DNA of 64,000 bases from Paramecium tetraurelia (Eukaryota > Ciliophora > Oligohymenophorea > Peniculida > Parameciidae): contig NW_001798992.1 of assembly GCF_000165425.1 (NCBI RefSeq), positions 162,902-226,901 on the forward strand, in the 5' to 3' direction. Below are positions 11,064-24,367 of the stretch, piece after piece. The notes beneath the pieces were generated by a model. The model saw only the letters and a list, made by a program, of their open reading frames with translations, was not told the DNA's origin and did no database searches. The translations under genes and the position numbers were made by a program. Position 1 is the first letter of the stretch. Each line of letters starts with the position of its first letter.

Positions 11064-14000
11064 TCATCGTTTTTGTTATTTTACAATTTGTTTGATAATA
11101 GCCAGACATTAGGTTTCATTTAGACATTCTAATGGCATCAAGATGAACGTAAATTTACTTGCAGAAACCAATTGTTATATTTTAGACAAATTTTAAACTT
11201 ACAATGCTCCTTACAAAATTAAAACAGAGAATCCAAAGGTTAAAAAATACTACAAAGAGCTTTTAAAATCACTTTGTAGTATTTTAGTTGTCGATTCCAA
11301 AATAGTTACATAAAATTTAACTACAGCCTTGTTAATGTCGAAAAAGTATTCCTAAATATATTGCTTAAATTCTAAAGTTGATAAATAATATGCAGTTTCA
11401 GTTTTATTAGTATTTATTTTGCCTTGCAATTCTAATTAGTAATATGATTTCAGAATGGCTATTAATCTACTATATTTATAACTAATTACTTAGAAAATAT
11501 TCCATTAATACCATTCCTAAAAATCTCCCTATTATTATCTTCTTCTCTAGGTTTAGGGTAATCTGGGAAATATAAAAATTATTCATTTGTATAATTGCAG
11601 AAAGGAAGTTAGTCATTCATCACAGAACACAAATCATTTTAATACAACGTTTCTAATATTTCTTTATCTGTTACAGATATTTTTTTCGAGTTTACTATGT
11701 CCTAATAGATATATTCATTAATTTCTTAGGCCTTTTCATATTTTGATTGAAATTTTTCCAAAAATTCTTATTCCAAAATATGGAAATATTTCTCTAAATC
11801 CAGAAGATATGGATTTTAGTTGAGAAAACCTAATTCACGTACCCTTTCTGATAAAATTGAATTTGTTTTCAATAATTAAGTTAAAATCATCAGAGAATCT
11901 AAGTCTTATTTGAATTAAACATATTAGATTGTTAATTTAATCTCTGATTGACTTGAATCTATGCCATACTTCATATAAAAAAAACTTGATAATATAAAGC
12001 TTAAAATAAGCAGAAGATACAAGCCATTTTTGAGATAGATGCCTATATGACTAAACTAATAATCGAATAGTTGTAAATTTGATTTAACCTATTTATTAGC
12101 CAAATTTTCTATCCTGTTTAAAATATCTTAACCTCTCTTTACAATAGTTTTATTATAACATTCATTCATATAGTTGGTTCTTTTCCATTTATAAGGATGA
12201 TTAATTATTTACTTTGCTTATTTAGCTGCAATAATGCTGGTCTTAATTTATTATTCCGATAGATGACTTAACAACTGAATTTACAATTAAACCATTTTGA
12301 AAGGTTGTTTCCATAATTATGTTAAGCAAATAATGCAACCTATTGCAAAACATAGTTTAGCGCTCAAAATGATATAGAGAACAGTGTTTGTATTCTCTGT
12401 CTAAATTTGAAGCTCAAGAATAATTTAATCTATCAAATTTTACGATGAGGTTATTTAGTTAATCAAATTTGCTTTGATAAATTGAAGTTTATAATACTCA
12501 TCTATAAGGAAATGATGATTGGATTCTGAATAATTTAATGCCTGATTAATATGTTCAAACAATTATTCAGTATATGTATCAGCTATCATATCAAATTATA
12601 TCATTGTTACTTCATATTCCTTATAACTAAATTAGTTAAGTATTCTAACAGTAAGATTTTACAATCTTTCTTCATTTTCTAAAATTGAGAATCTGTTTTT
12701 TAGATTTATCATCATGCCTTCCATTTCATCTCTAATACTGCTACCATGATTTATCATTCTATAATTGAGATACTAACCATAATCTTTACCCAATAATGAT
12801 CTTTCTAAATCCATTTATCCGATTGTCGCAAAGGAACAATACAGACGATTGAATTTATCCGGAATTCTCACTAATTAAATATCATATTGCAACAAATCAT
12901 TGAGTTAGGATAAAATAATTAGAATTACTAACATCAACAGGTAAATAATAAAGTATAGAAAAGTAGTCACAACCCAAATCTTTTTGATTGAAAGACAAAA
13001 TTCTTTATTTTTTTAATATTCTCTAATTTAATCTAGAACCTAAAAGTTGGAATTTCTTGAATATCGGCTTGATTATGAGATTTTTTAATCATCAAATTCA
13101 ATAATGTTAGCTTTGTTTTTTTATTTTTCATTTAAAGAATTACTATTTAGTTGATTTAGAACCTGCTGACTTTCACCATTAGAAAAAAGTAATTCTTATT
13201 TCTAATCTTAATTTGAATCGTGTATTAAAAATTGATTTTCAACAGTCCTCTTTGATTAGGGTGCAATTTCAGTAATTTTTTCTATTTCTGTTATAAATTT
13301 GGGATGTGTCTAATGAGTTATGACTTTAACTTATTATTAGATTATTTAAAATTAATTTTAAGTTGATGACTTTTTATCAAGACTGGGTATAGATTAAATA
13401 TCTTTATATTATTTGGATATGCTACAAATATAATAGATTTGATCAGTAGGTAATTAATGAAATTGAAATTAAACTTCAAATTAAACCTTACAATTAATAT
13501 TTTAATAATTGCCCAATTCTTATTTAATGTAGTGCAAGAATTCTTCAAAATAAGAAATCTTTTTTTATTACTGAGGATTAATGCTTTGATAGTACTTAAA
13601 GTAATATAAATATTGCATAAAATTAGTAACAGTTGATATCTCAATAATTACTTTGTTAATTTAATAGTTGTCATGATCAAAATTAGAATTCTGAATTAAG
13701 GAATCAATATTTGGAATCCAAAATTATATATAGCATTCATAAATAGATGGGTCAATAGAGGAGCAAATAGATTAGGTAGAACTATTATTAGTGTGAGTAT
13801 TCATTAAAATAGAGTAAGCATATTTTGAAACACCTAAGATTTTTCCGTATTAATCAAAAAGGATGTAATCATAATTAGATTTCACCTTTTTTAAAGCAGT
13901 CGTTAAAATAAAATCTTCAGATTTTTCATTTATATGCAAGAAACTCAATATGATTGGAAATATAAAACCTTCATAATCTTTACAAAACACTTATTTTCCT

Positions 14001-15988
14001 TTGTTGTATAGAGTTGAATTGCCTTTATTAATAAATTTAAAAACATATCTATCATGTTCTTGACTAATAAATTTGGGCATATATAAATTAATAAGTTGCA
14101 GATCTTCCTTGTTATTTTTATCTTCATATCCAAAGAATCTGCTAATCTCTTCAATATTCGCTCTGACGATTTGTCCAGTTTTTTCTAGGATACTAGAACT
14201 AATAACGATTAGATCATTGTTCATAATATTTATGTTCAAAATAGAGGAATTTGATGAATTATTTTCTTGTTTTATCAGGTCTTCGATATATAATTCAACA
14301 ATTTTAGTTTACTGGTAATCATTTGCAACAAAAGAAAAGTATAGAGATAAGAAGCGTAACTCTACGACATTAAATTTTTTTAATGTTTAGACTTTGAGAA
14401 TTGATTCAAAGTCAACACATTAAATCATTGACATTATTTTGATCTTTAATTTATTCAGAGTCTTATACATATTTACCAAATGGTTTGCAATGTGTTCTAT
14501 TTTATCATATCCTCTTTATAATTAATTCCATATTATTATTTTCTAATCCAGTAATTCCAAGAATATATTTAGACTATTATGAAATAAATTGTCTGCTTCT
14601 TTAATTTTAATAATTTAATAATGATATTGTTAACTGCTTTTGCTTTCTCCTGAATATAAATCTTAAATCTGTTGATCGTACTTCTTACTAATTAAGAATC
14701 CTATTGTTTTAAAGAATAAGGAGTGATTTTTGTTTGTGATTTAGTACCTTTTGGTCTCCAAAAGACTCTATAAGTAGGTTCCCTATATCTCATGTTTGAG
14801 AAGAATTCTATATAATTAAATTTCTTCGTATTAATCACTTTTTTCCAAATTCTTTATATAATACTCCAGCAATTCAAGAATGCTCTGAGTATTCAATCCC
14901 TCTACATTTATATACTATTTTATCAAATAATCTCCCACTCCTTTTTAAACAGAATTCGTAATGTTGTGATTAATAATCTCACCCAAATTTAATATTAGAG
15001 AGATCGAAAGTCTTTGCTGCTTTGCATCAGCAGATTGAATCTAGTATATTTGCATGAATATATGGGAAAAGAGAGGAACTAATAGTGTGATTCCATAAAA
15101 TTGAGCATATAGAGATTCGTCCCAAAGTATTATCCTGATTGTTACTGATACAACCAAAACTCCTGTTGCACCTATGTAGATTAGCTTTAATATTAACAAT
15201 AAGTACATTTATTTTAATGCAATATGGCTACATAATAATTGCATCAATAAAATATACAACACTTAATAACAGTAATAAATATTTGGACCAGTAATCAGAA
15301 CTGAGGGAATGTGTAATGAAATATAAAAAGTCGATAACGACTATAAAATAATTATACACAGAGTATCTTCTTAGCATATGCTGCTATGATATAATAAAGT
15401 AATTGCGAGAGCAATATACTATAATCAAGTAGTTTATGTAAAGTGGAATACCCAACAAAAAAATTACTAGTATATCATACTATTGCTTTAAGTGATGTAT
15501 TTCAGTGTGATATATGATAATCAGCTGATAATATGATATATAGAAAGTAAATATTTTTGAAACAATTTACCAATTGTAGAGTGAAAAGCTGAAAACTACA
15601 AACATGGCCAAATGCAAAAAAGTGTAAAAAATACTCATCAGATTATTTATTATTTCCATGTTGATCATTTCTAATGGCTTTTAAAATGTAATCCAGGAAA
15701 AAAGGGACCCACAGATATTTAAATATACTTCCTAAACAATATTGTTATTCATACATCTGAATGCTCTATGTGGGAATTTTAAGGCCAAAACAAGAGATAT
15801 AATTTTTGCATCAAAAATATAACCACTATCATAACATTTATGGAAGGTTTTGCATCATGAAAGTATAAATGATCTAATAACTCTGCCAGTCTCAAATGAA
15901 ATATTTCTTTAATGTATTGTTGCATATGCTCAAATATAATTTATATAATAAAGATTTATGTTTTCTTGTTAAAAAGTTAAAAATTCAT
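11064..15988 (-). CDS. Large multipass membrane protein with PAS-like domain (tiny-macrocysts TmcB-like family)
   Basis: A 1619-residue protein with three introns (15732-15754, 15185-15206, 11470-11489). The N-terminal third has several membrane segments (e.g. SINVMIVVIFLMQKLYLLFW, then GATGVLVVSVTIRIILW). A helical region with ISLILNLGEIINHNI follows. At about 570-700 is a PAS-like module (ILEKTGQIVRANIEEISRFF, later DYILFDQYGKILGVSKYAYS). Further membrane segments lie near 990, 1185, 1310 and 1565, and the end reads FTFILMPLECLNETQCL. This order matches the large ciliate group related to Dictyostelium TmcB/TmcC, whose function is unknown; a sensory role is inference. The start at 15988 keeps the total a multiple of three, but an in-frame Met at 15925 is an alternative. 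Confidence 0.8.
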
Positions 15989-16057
15989 TTTGATTACAGG
16001 TGAAATTATATTATTCATAATATAATTCTCCCATTAAACTAAGGATTTCAATATAAA

Positions 16058-16384
16058 ATGATGACACTACCATTTTTTAGGAGCTCGCATAAATATTGTT
16101 CATATTTTAAACAAATAATTTACGAATTACTTTTTAATATTGTATTAGTACTATTTTTAGATTTCATAGAATATTTACTCCTATTGTTGATAAGGATTGA
16201 GGAAAACAGTATCATTCAAAATATATAATATAATGTTGATATATTCATCATCTTATGCTACCCTTACTTAACCACAAGACTATTAAAAATTTCAAAGCAG
16301 CCTAAATAGGCAGAGATCAATATTAGTTGTAAAAGTTATTTACTCGTAAACTAAGCATTGATGATTGATTCCCTTTCAAATTGA
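16058..16384 (+). CDS. Weak ORF, possible small membrane protein (108 aa)
   Basis: Open in the ciliate code from two adjacent ATGs to TGA. It begins MMTLPFFRSSHKYCSYF and contains a strong hydrophobic segment (LLFNIVLVLFLDFIEYLLLL). No family was recognised. Confidence 0.3.
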
Positions 16385-17933
16385 AGTTATTAATGAAATT
16401 CAAAATTATTCGTATTTATAAGCTTTATATTTTAATAATTCAAATTATTTATTTTAAGTTAAAATTTACTTTAATTAGAAATTTTCAAAAAAAAAAAGCT
16501 TCAAAATTTTTAACTCAAGAAACAATGTCTTGATTGCAAAAAATATCACTTCAAAATCGAAATGCCCTTAAAGTCCAAACCAAGTTTCATAAAATCTGTG
16601 ATTCCATGAACTTTCCATACATTTTTGATATCGAAAAAAAATTATACTTTTGAAGAAAAATTATTATATCATTTGAGCCCTACAATAAGAGGATGAATGG
16701 TTAAATTAAAATCTTATTAAATTAAAATATTTATCTAAGGTATAATTTGATTTCAAAATGATTTGTTTTCAGCAACTTAGTTATTATGAGTAAATTAGGT
16801 CTTCCATTTTAAAGTTTCCAGTTGATGTATTTGATGATCACTTTTGGTTGTGGCTCATCAAATAGTAATGCAAGTTATTTTATACGAACTATTTTTTTTT
16901 ACTTATGCATATAATATGGATTTTTATTTGCAAAGCTTTTTATTATTAAATGGCAGCAATATTAAATATTTACAAGAATTATTATTTTATTTTGCATGAA
17001 ATCCTTATTATTAAAATATTTAAATACTTTTGTTTTATTAGAGCTAATTTAAAATTGGAGATAAACAACCAACATCTTAATCTAGCAGATAATTTCTGTT
17101 GAATTTTTCTATTCCTATTAATCTAAAATTTTATGTTTTTTATTAATTCTCAATTTTTTTTGCTATGATTGAATTGTTCAACATAAAAAATACAATAAAA
17201 CTCCTGCCTTTTATCTAAAGAAACTGGGTGCTAAACATTGAGCTCCCTTCTAAATATCAATTTATGGGAATGAGAAATCACTTACCTCTTAAAATTTCTA
17301 AAAGTCCAAGGTTTCAAAATAATTCATGATTATGATGGAAATTTAAAATTGAAAGATTTAACTTAGATATCGAGTTAACTTCGGATTTTGAAGAAAGATT
17401 TTTATCAATCACCTTTATTTGAGTTGGATCAGATGGTTTATTATGAATCAGAAAATCGCTCAAAAAAATTAATTGATGGTTTATGAAAAAATATTCCATT
17501 AATTTACATCAGAAGGGACTGATAAGCCTACAGATCTTCTAGTTTAGAGACTCCCTCTACATATTAATTGAAAAATAATAATTATATTATAAATGATGAT
17601 GTAAGATTCATATTTATAATAATTATCTAAATAAAATACTTCAATATATTGTAAAAAGTATTAATTTTAATCAATAAATTAGTATATTATGTTATTCATT
17701 TATTCAAACCAAAATATAAAAACAAAACAAATATGAATCATAGGTAGAGAGTATTAAGAATGCACTATTATTTTCCTGCTATAAATCTAATTGAATAGTT
17801 AGTCAATTATAAATTTTATTTATTTTTGATAATTTTTTAATTCCTTTTTTTTGAGTAGATAAAGAAAATAACAAGCATAAAAATATTAAATGTGTGAATT
17901 TAAAAATAAAGATTTTTTTTAATTAAATTTGAG
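16385..17933. other. Gene-poor 1.5 kb stretch
   Basis: No clear gene. A minus ORF at 17311-17499 (MEYFFINHQLIFLSDFL...) has protein-like composition. Downstream on the same strand, toward 17150, are short coding-like pieces in other frames (KGAQCLAPSFFRQKAGVLL). These could be the debris of a decayed minus-strand gene. The rest is AT-rich with nothing visible. Confidence 0.45.
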
Positions 17934-18574
17934 ATGTCTTAACAATAAGCAAAAGGTGGAAAGGGATAATAAGCAAAGTCAGAAGCAAAGCCAGAAGCAA
18001 AGACTTAAGCTCCAGCTAAAGTTGTCAAACCATAAGAAACTAAAGAAAATGTGATGAGAAAGATTAGAATTGAAAAATTGATGGTTCATATTTGTGCTGG
18101 TGAGTCCGGTGATAAATTGACTAAAGCTGCTAAGGTTTTAGAGGATTTAACAGGATAAAAGCCTGTATTCGGTAAGGCTCGATACACAGTCAGATCTTTC
18201 GGTATCAGAAGAAACGAAAAGATCTCTGTATTTTGCACAATTAGAGGTGACTAAGCAAAAGACATCTTATTTAGAGGATTAAGAGTTAAGGAAATGGAAT
18301 TAAAAAAGAGAAATTTCTCTGAATCAGGAAACTTTGGTTTCGGTATTCAAGAACATATTGATTTGGGATTGAAATATGACCCATACACAGGTATTAATGA
18401 TATAAAAAATGCGTAGGTATTTTCGGTATGGACTTCTATGTTGTCTTGTCCAGACCAGGTTTGAGAGTTGCTCAAAGAAAGTCAAGAAATGCCAGACTCG
18501 GAACTGCTTAAAGAGTTAGCAAAAAGGAAGCCATGGAATGGTTCAAATAAACATTTGAAGGCAATGTCTATTGA
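17934..18574 (+). CDS. RPL11: Large ribosomal subunit protein uL5 (RPL11)
   Basis: A 204-residue protein with a 26-nt intron at 18391-18416. It matches eukaryotic L11 (uL5) almost throughout: [57 protein letters not shown], and after the intron [19 protein letters not shown]. It is part of the 60S central protuberance and belongs to the 5S RNP. The Gln/Lys/Ala-rich extension of about 35 residues at the N-terminus is longer than in animals. The stretch upstream of the start is AT-rich. Confidence 0.97.
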
Positions 18575-18872
18575 TACATTAAAATAATACATTAAAAAAT
18601 AAATAAATTCCATATATATATTTTTATTTTCTTAAATCATTGAAATTTCAAAATTCTTCAATCCAGAGTTAACAGTTCAAATATTGTGCAGGTTCAATGG
18701 AGCATTAATTTAAAATACAATAAAGTAATATTATTCATTGATGAGCTCTGAGTTGATGGACTTTTAAGTAATTTAACCGATCTCAATGTTATCAAGTAGT
18801 ATAAATTAAATGGTTAATAAAAATTCCATTAATTTTATATTGCTATTTGGCTTTTTGATTTAAGTATAATAA

Positions 18873-20026
18873 ATGTCTTTTTTCTCAAAATTCACAAAAA
18901 AATTATAACCACAAGGTTTGGGTTTAAGGGAGCAATTCATGTAAATTTTAGATAATGTGCTTAAACCAAATATTAAATGTAACTTAAAAGAATGCGCCGA
19001 TATTCTTGCCCAGTATTTGATAAAAAGTGAATGTAAATTATATTATGATATACAAGAGCATATATCCACTTTATTTGAATTCTTAGCTACCATTACATTT
19101 GATTTTCAACCAATGCAAGTTATTCAATTATTAGCAATACTTCATTAATTATTATCGAAAGATGAATTAACTAAAAATATATCCATTAAAATAAGAACTG
19201 TGAAGATGCCTTGGCTATAAAACATAGGAACTTTAAATGGAATAATGGAATAGAGGGAAAAATGTTAGTAAAGTTCATCAATCATTCAATTGAATGAAAT
19301 ACCATACCAAGAGCCAAGCTCTCAATTTTAGTACATATAACAGTGCTACTTTTATTTATAATTGCTTTCTTAAAACATAGATTTATATTATGCTATCTCA
19401 TTTAATAATTATCCATATAATGCTAGATATGAGATAGATCACAGATTGTAGTGCACTTGGATTTACAAGATTTAGAATATTATGAACTACGCAATTCAGT
19501 TACTAGCTTACAATCAAGAATATATTGAGATTTAGAAAGTTATTTATTTGGATATGCTAAAATTTCATTCCTTCATTTGTTAAGAGATAACTTTGGTCTT
19601 AGATTCATATGCTACTTTGGGAAGGTGTTACACTTTGAGTTTGTACGAGATATTTTGTGAAAGTAATAAGCATTACGAATAATTGAAGAGGTTTTGGAAA
19701 GAGATTGGATTATAATAGCCTGAGCAATGTTTGTTATCGAATAGTTTGTTATAAGAATTTTTGCTCTTTGTGTAGAAATTGAAATTACTGAATTAGATGG
19801 TGTATAAAAAGAAAATAACAGTTCCATCATCTAAAATTAAGAGTATAAATGTATTTTAATAAATTAATTAATGAAGAAGAAAATGAATACCAGAAAAGGA
19901 AGTCAGTGTCCGAACGAGGAAGAACTAGCCTCAGTTGAGGATAGTGAGACTCATGAGGAGGTTTTCATGTCAAATCAATCGAAGAGAGATTTGAGATTAG
20001 TTCCGTCTTTTGGTGTTTAATAGTGA
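18873..20026 (+). CDS. Predicted helical protein, possibly ANTH (AP180/CALM)-like
   Basis: A 375-residue protein with one 26-nt intron at 19851-19876, ending in AAG. It starts MSFFSKFTKKLQPQGLGLRE. The body is helical and moderately hydrophobic. The segment ITLVLDSYATLGRCYTLSLY followed by EIFCESNKHYEQLKRFWKEI resembles the second half of ANTH domains, which bind phosphoinositides and clathrin. No N-terminal lipid motif could be confirmed. The C-terminal 50 residues after the intron are acidic and Ser-rich (EEELASVEDSETHEEVFMSN). The gene is real by length and codon pattern; the family call is tentative. Confidence 0.55.
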
Positions 20027-20211
20027 ATTAAAGTTTATAATATCTCATTAATTAATTTAAAAATAATAAAAGGGGATTAGTCAATGTCGTCTTTTTTTGA
20101 TTAGGAATAGACAAATCAAAATTTATATACAATATTAAAATGAAATTGCATTGAGTGAAAAAATTAATAATTACCGCAAATTCTTTCGCGCTTTTCTTGT
20201 TAATAAAATTA

Positions 20212-21022
20212 ATGGATTAAATCAACTGCTAAAACCCAAACCATGACTCACAGAGAATCAAATATATTTGTGTAGATCCAAACTGTTAAGCACAGCAAAA
20301 GATTGGTATTTAACTTAATTTGATAAGGTTGTGCTGATTGCTTTCTGGAAGATCATGTTACTCATTAGAGAAAGACTGTTGATCAATTTCATGATTAAGT
20401 GAAACAACAACTAGATACTTTTAATTAGATTGAATTTTAACCCATTACAAATGCTATTTAATAAGATTTGGAGAAACAAATTGATAAAGAATTAGAAAAT
20501 TGTCTTTCTTGTATTACCTATCGATTCACAAGCATATAAAGTGATCTGAAATCCTCATTGGATGGGGAGAATGAAAAACTATAAGAAAGTTATAATGCTT
20601 TGCAATTGAGCAAAAACTAAGAGGTAGATTCAATAAAGAATGTTAATGATTTACATTCAATTAGTCAAGAGGAAGTAAACGATTTAGTTAAGTTCTATCA
20701 AGAATCTTCGAAAATCTAACAGAATTATTCGAAAGCTTCTGAGATATTTTCTGATGAGAAATAAAAGGTAAAGTAAAAAAAATAGAAATACTTACAGAAA
20801 TTACATACAATCATGTAAGGACTGATGAGGGAATTCAATGAATTAATGACAACTAAGAACTTTTAATAGGAAGACTTCAGTGAATTTGAGACACCGCAGA
20901 AGTCAACAATGTCTCCAAATAAGATAATAAGTCTAGTAGAAAGTACAAGATAATCAAGGAGATTTTACATGAATTAAACAAAAAAATTATTGTTTGGAAA
21001 CGCTTCAAGGAAGAATGAATGA
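20212..21022 (+). CDS. B-box-type zinc finger protein with coiled coil
   Basis: A 262-residue protein with a 22-nt intron at 20306-20327. The N-terminus carries spaced Cys/His residues: CQNPNHD, then YICVDPNCQAQQKIGCADCF and LEDHVTH. This is the arrangement of the B-box-like zinc fingers common in ciliates; the intron falls between the second and third Cys pairs. The rest is a long charged helix rich in Gln, Lys and Glu (QNYSKASEIFSDEKQKVKQK), probably a coiled coil. No RING precedes it, so it is not a full TRIM protein. A similar architecture is found at 41092-42207. Partner and function are unknown. Confidence 0.75.
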
Positions 21023-21281
21023 ATAATTTAGTTATAATTTAAAAGTTTATAAATTAATTTCTCATTCGATGATATAAATGAAATTAGATGAAGGAGTAAA
21101 TATTATTTTTACATAATTTTATATTTTTCTAAAATAAATTTATTTCATCTTTGTTAATAGATATCATATAGGCTATTAATTTTAAGAACTCAATAATAAT
21201 AAATATTCTGCATTAATGGGTGTGGCTCTATACATAGAGGAGTCCCTAAAATCTTAATGTTTTTTGAGTTCTTTAAATATA

Positions 21282-21821
21282 ATGGGATTAAAGTAAGTTG
21301 TTAAATCTCATATTGATTCCTAAATAAAGTAATCAGTTAAGTATGTTAGTAGATCTATACCTTTGATTAGTATAAAGTAATTATCTTATTAGCACAAAAA
21401 TAAGGTAATCAAACTGTATATGAATACAAAAGTTAGTTGTTAAAATTCATCTCCCTTCATTCCTAATATTTTAAAGCATTTTTAATAAACTTAAATTAAT
21501 CAATAAGGCAGTGATTTTAATTAAAAACATGTAAACAATGAAGTATAATCGCCTAGTCATAGTTAAGCATTAACGTCAATATCTGATATAGTAGTTCTAG
21601 ATAATGCAAGATAATCGAATATGCTTACTAATTTCAAACACAAATAAGGGTTAGAATTATAATAGGAAGGATTCAAGTTAACAATTGTTGAAATATAAAA
21701 GTTGAAAATATTAAAAAATCAAAAAAATTTCATTAGGAAAACGAATAATTTCAACCTTTCATTGAATTCCAGGATATTTTCATACGAAAATGGAATTTAT
21801 ACTAGGGCAAAATTGGAATGA
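21282..21821 (+). CDS. Hypothetical polar protein; same frame reopens after the TGA
   Basis: An ORF of 179 residues, MGLKQVVKSHIDSQIKQSVK..., rich in Gln, Asn, Ser and Lys and without recognised domains. It stops at TGA 21819-21821. The same frame then stays open for another 70 codons to TGA 22032-22034 with similar polar composition (YESSFTLTEQYHNLIDQNGL). No GT...AG intron covers the first TGA. It may be an intact short gene followed by chance sequence, or a gene broken by one substitution. Confidence 0.4.
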
Positions 21822-22229
21822 ATCAGAAGAATAACAGTTAATGCATATACTTAATATAGCAGAAGAATAGAAATGAATCTATCCTATGAATCCAGTTTTA
21901 CTTTAACTGAATAATATCATAATCTAATTGATTAGAATGGTTTGAGAAATGTAAATTCAAGATAGAATAATAAATGCTCCAAAGATAAAGGAATAAATAA
22001 TGTAATTAAAAAGGCATTTAATTTAATCTGTTGAAAATTACACATCTTTTTTTAATCATATAATTCTACTATTGCTATGTGTTATTTGGGCATTTTGTTT
22101 AAGCATAGCCCTAATAATTCTTTACATCTTGATTGTTCTCTAACGAGGCTATCATGGTAATTTATGCTGATTGAGTTTTTGATTTAATGAATTTTAGAGA
22201 ACAATTTATATATATAATAATTAATAAAG

Positions 22230-24347
22230 ATGGGAGAAAAGAAAGTAGATCGATTTGTTTTCAAAATGAGTGACAAGATTGGATAAGGATCTTATGGACA
22301 AGTATTTTACTTACATATGAAGGTCTTTAAAGGCTAAGATGAAAAAACTAAATAATTGGTAGCCATAAAGATGGTTTCGAAAGCACTCATTAATGAAGAT
22401 GAATATTTAAGGGATGGTTTGATGAATGAAATTAAAATAATGAGAGATTTATAGGGTAACAATGTAGTAAGGTTTATTGATGTGCTTGAAACAAACAATA
22501 ATTACTATATTGTCTAAGAATTTTGTGACGGTGGAGATTTGCAAAAGTAAAACTTAAACAAAGTTAGTCAATTGAAAAAGAAGAAGTTTTTGCCTCAGAA
22601 AGAAGCAATTCAGCTGTTCATTGATGTTCTTTTGGGCATGATTGAATTGGTCAAGAAGGGAATCATACACAGAGATTTGAAGCCAGCAAATATCCTCATC
22701 AACAAGGGCATCTATAAAATAGCAGGTATTATGTTGTGAACACTCTTTTAGATTTTGGGTTTTCAAAAGCTATTGATAACTTTAGGAAGCAAATGATTGA
22801 ATCTGTTGTGGGTACACCTCTTTATCAATCTCTTTAATTGTTGAAGGCAGAAAAATACACATCCAAGAGTGATATTTGGTCTTTGGGCTTTATCTTTTAT
22901 GAGACTCTGTTTGGCCAGAGTAATTGAGTTAAGTATTATTCTTTTAGCTCCGTGGATTGCCAGATCGATTCCTGAATTAGTGAAGAATATTACATCTGTG
23001 CCATTGAAATTCCCACAGGATAAAAATGTAGACCCATAGATCTTAGATATGATAAGAGGCTGTCTGTAATTGTAAGAAAAGGACAGATTAGGTTGGGATC
23101 AATTATACAGACATGCTTGTTTTGGACAGAGTTTCTCTTTCTATACAAATCAAGCCAAATAGCTAGAGGACAAGGCAATGTTTTTGGTGTAAGATTTAAG
23201 ATTTAAAGTTATGAAAGATAAGATCGATTTGGAAAAGGTGTTTATCAAATATGACAAATCAGGAGATAACTCACTAGATATGAAAGAGTAATGTGAGTGA
23301 TTTTATTAGATTAACTTTGTTATTGCATGAGATAGACCCGAAATTGGATAGAGAGGAGATCGAATACATCTTCAACAAAATAGATCTGGATAGCAGTAAC
23401 TCTATTGAGTTGAATGAATTCAAAAAATGGTTGGAGGAGAATCAAGTCTAAATGTCCATGAGAAACTAGTCTAAACCACACATCTAAAGAAAAGGAACTG
23501 TAGAGATGCCAAAGGTTTATCCTAATAATTCAGAACAAGTAATTCCAGATTTTGATAATACATAACATGTATAACATATAAGTCCTTAATAATAATAATA
23601 GTAATAAATAGGAAGTCAATAATAATAGTAATATTAGAAATAATATACAAATTAATAATCATAATAATATCCATAATAATAATAATAATAGTAATAATAA
23701 GTAGGAACTCAATAATAATAATATTAGAAATAATATTCAAATTAATTATCATAATAATATCCATAATTACCATAGTAATAATAATAATAATATCCACCAT
23801 AATAATATTCACAATAATTTTAATATCCAAATTCTCCTGGATAATAAGGTACGGCTGGCTCTTAATAACAGTATCAAATGTAATCTCAACCCTTTCCTCA
23901 AATGAACAATTCATAACAATTCAATTAAGGCTTTTATCAACAACCTCCAGCCTATATACCTAATCAGTAACCTCAGCCACCCCAAAATTTAGCTTAAGAG
24001 AGAGCTATGTTGACTATCTAAAAATTGGTTATTGCAATTGAGAAATACAACATTAACATCTACGATCTATTTAGAAAGTATGATAAAACTGAATCACAGT
24101 CGTTGGATATGAAAGAGTTCGGAGTGATGCTCAGGTATCCCAATTAAAACTAATCTTTTACCATAGGAAAATCGATAGTCAATTGACTGATCAAGATATT
24201 AATCAGGCCTTTTGGATTTTTGACGTTGACAGAAGCCAAGAAATCACTTTCAAAGAGTTCCAAGATGGAATCGTTTCGTACTTAAATCAATGGAAAGCCC
24301 AGGTTAATTAATAAAACAGTGTTGGTTACCAATATTAAAAATATTGA
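22230..24347 (+). CDS. Protein kinase with two EF-hand pairs separated by a polyglutamine linker
   Basis: A 669-residue protein with four introns (22726-22751, 22920-22947, 23288-23309, 24135-24166; the last, 32 nt, is the longest in the window). The kinase domain has IGQGSYGQVF, the Lys in VAIKMVSK, catalytic IIHRDLKPANIL, DFGFSKA, and WSLGFIFYETLFGQTPW, resembling ATG1/ULK-like kinases. EF-hand pair 1 has loops DKSGDNSLDMKE and DLDSSNSIELNE. A Gln/Pro/Tyr-rich linker follows, encoded mostly by TAA and TAG. Pair 2 has DKTESQSLDMKE and DVDRSQEITFKE. All four loops keep the first Asp and last Glu needed for Ca2+. It differs from plant CDPKs by the long linker. Ca2+ control of kinase activity is inference. 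Confidence 0.92.
23580..23835 (+). repeat. CAA/TAA/TAG low-complexity tract encoding polyglutamine
   Basis: Runs of TAA, TAG and CAA with interspersed TAT and CCA codons recur in a loose approximately 96-base unit: two copies share AATATTAGAAATAATAT-like and TAATATCCATAA-like blocks. It encodes the Gln-rich linker of the EF-hand kinase. Confidence 0.85.
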
Positions 24348-24367
24348 ATTATTAAAAATAGTTTAGC

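Noticed and set aside
23522-23914. Minus-strand Ile/Met-rich ORF
   Set aside because: Antisense of the TAA/TAG/CAA polyglutamine linker in the EF-hand kinase.
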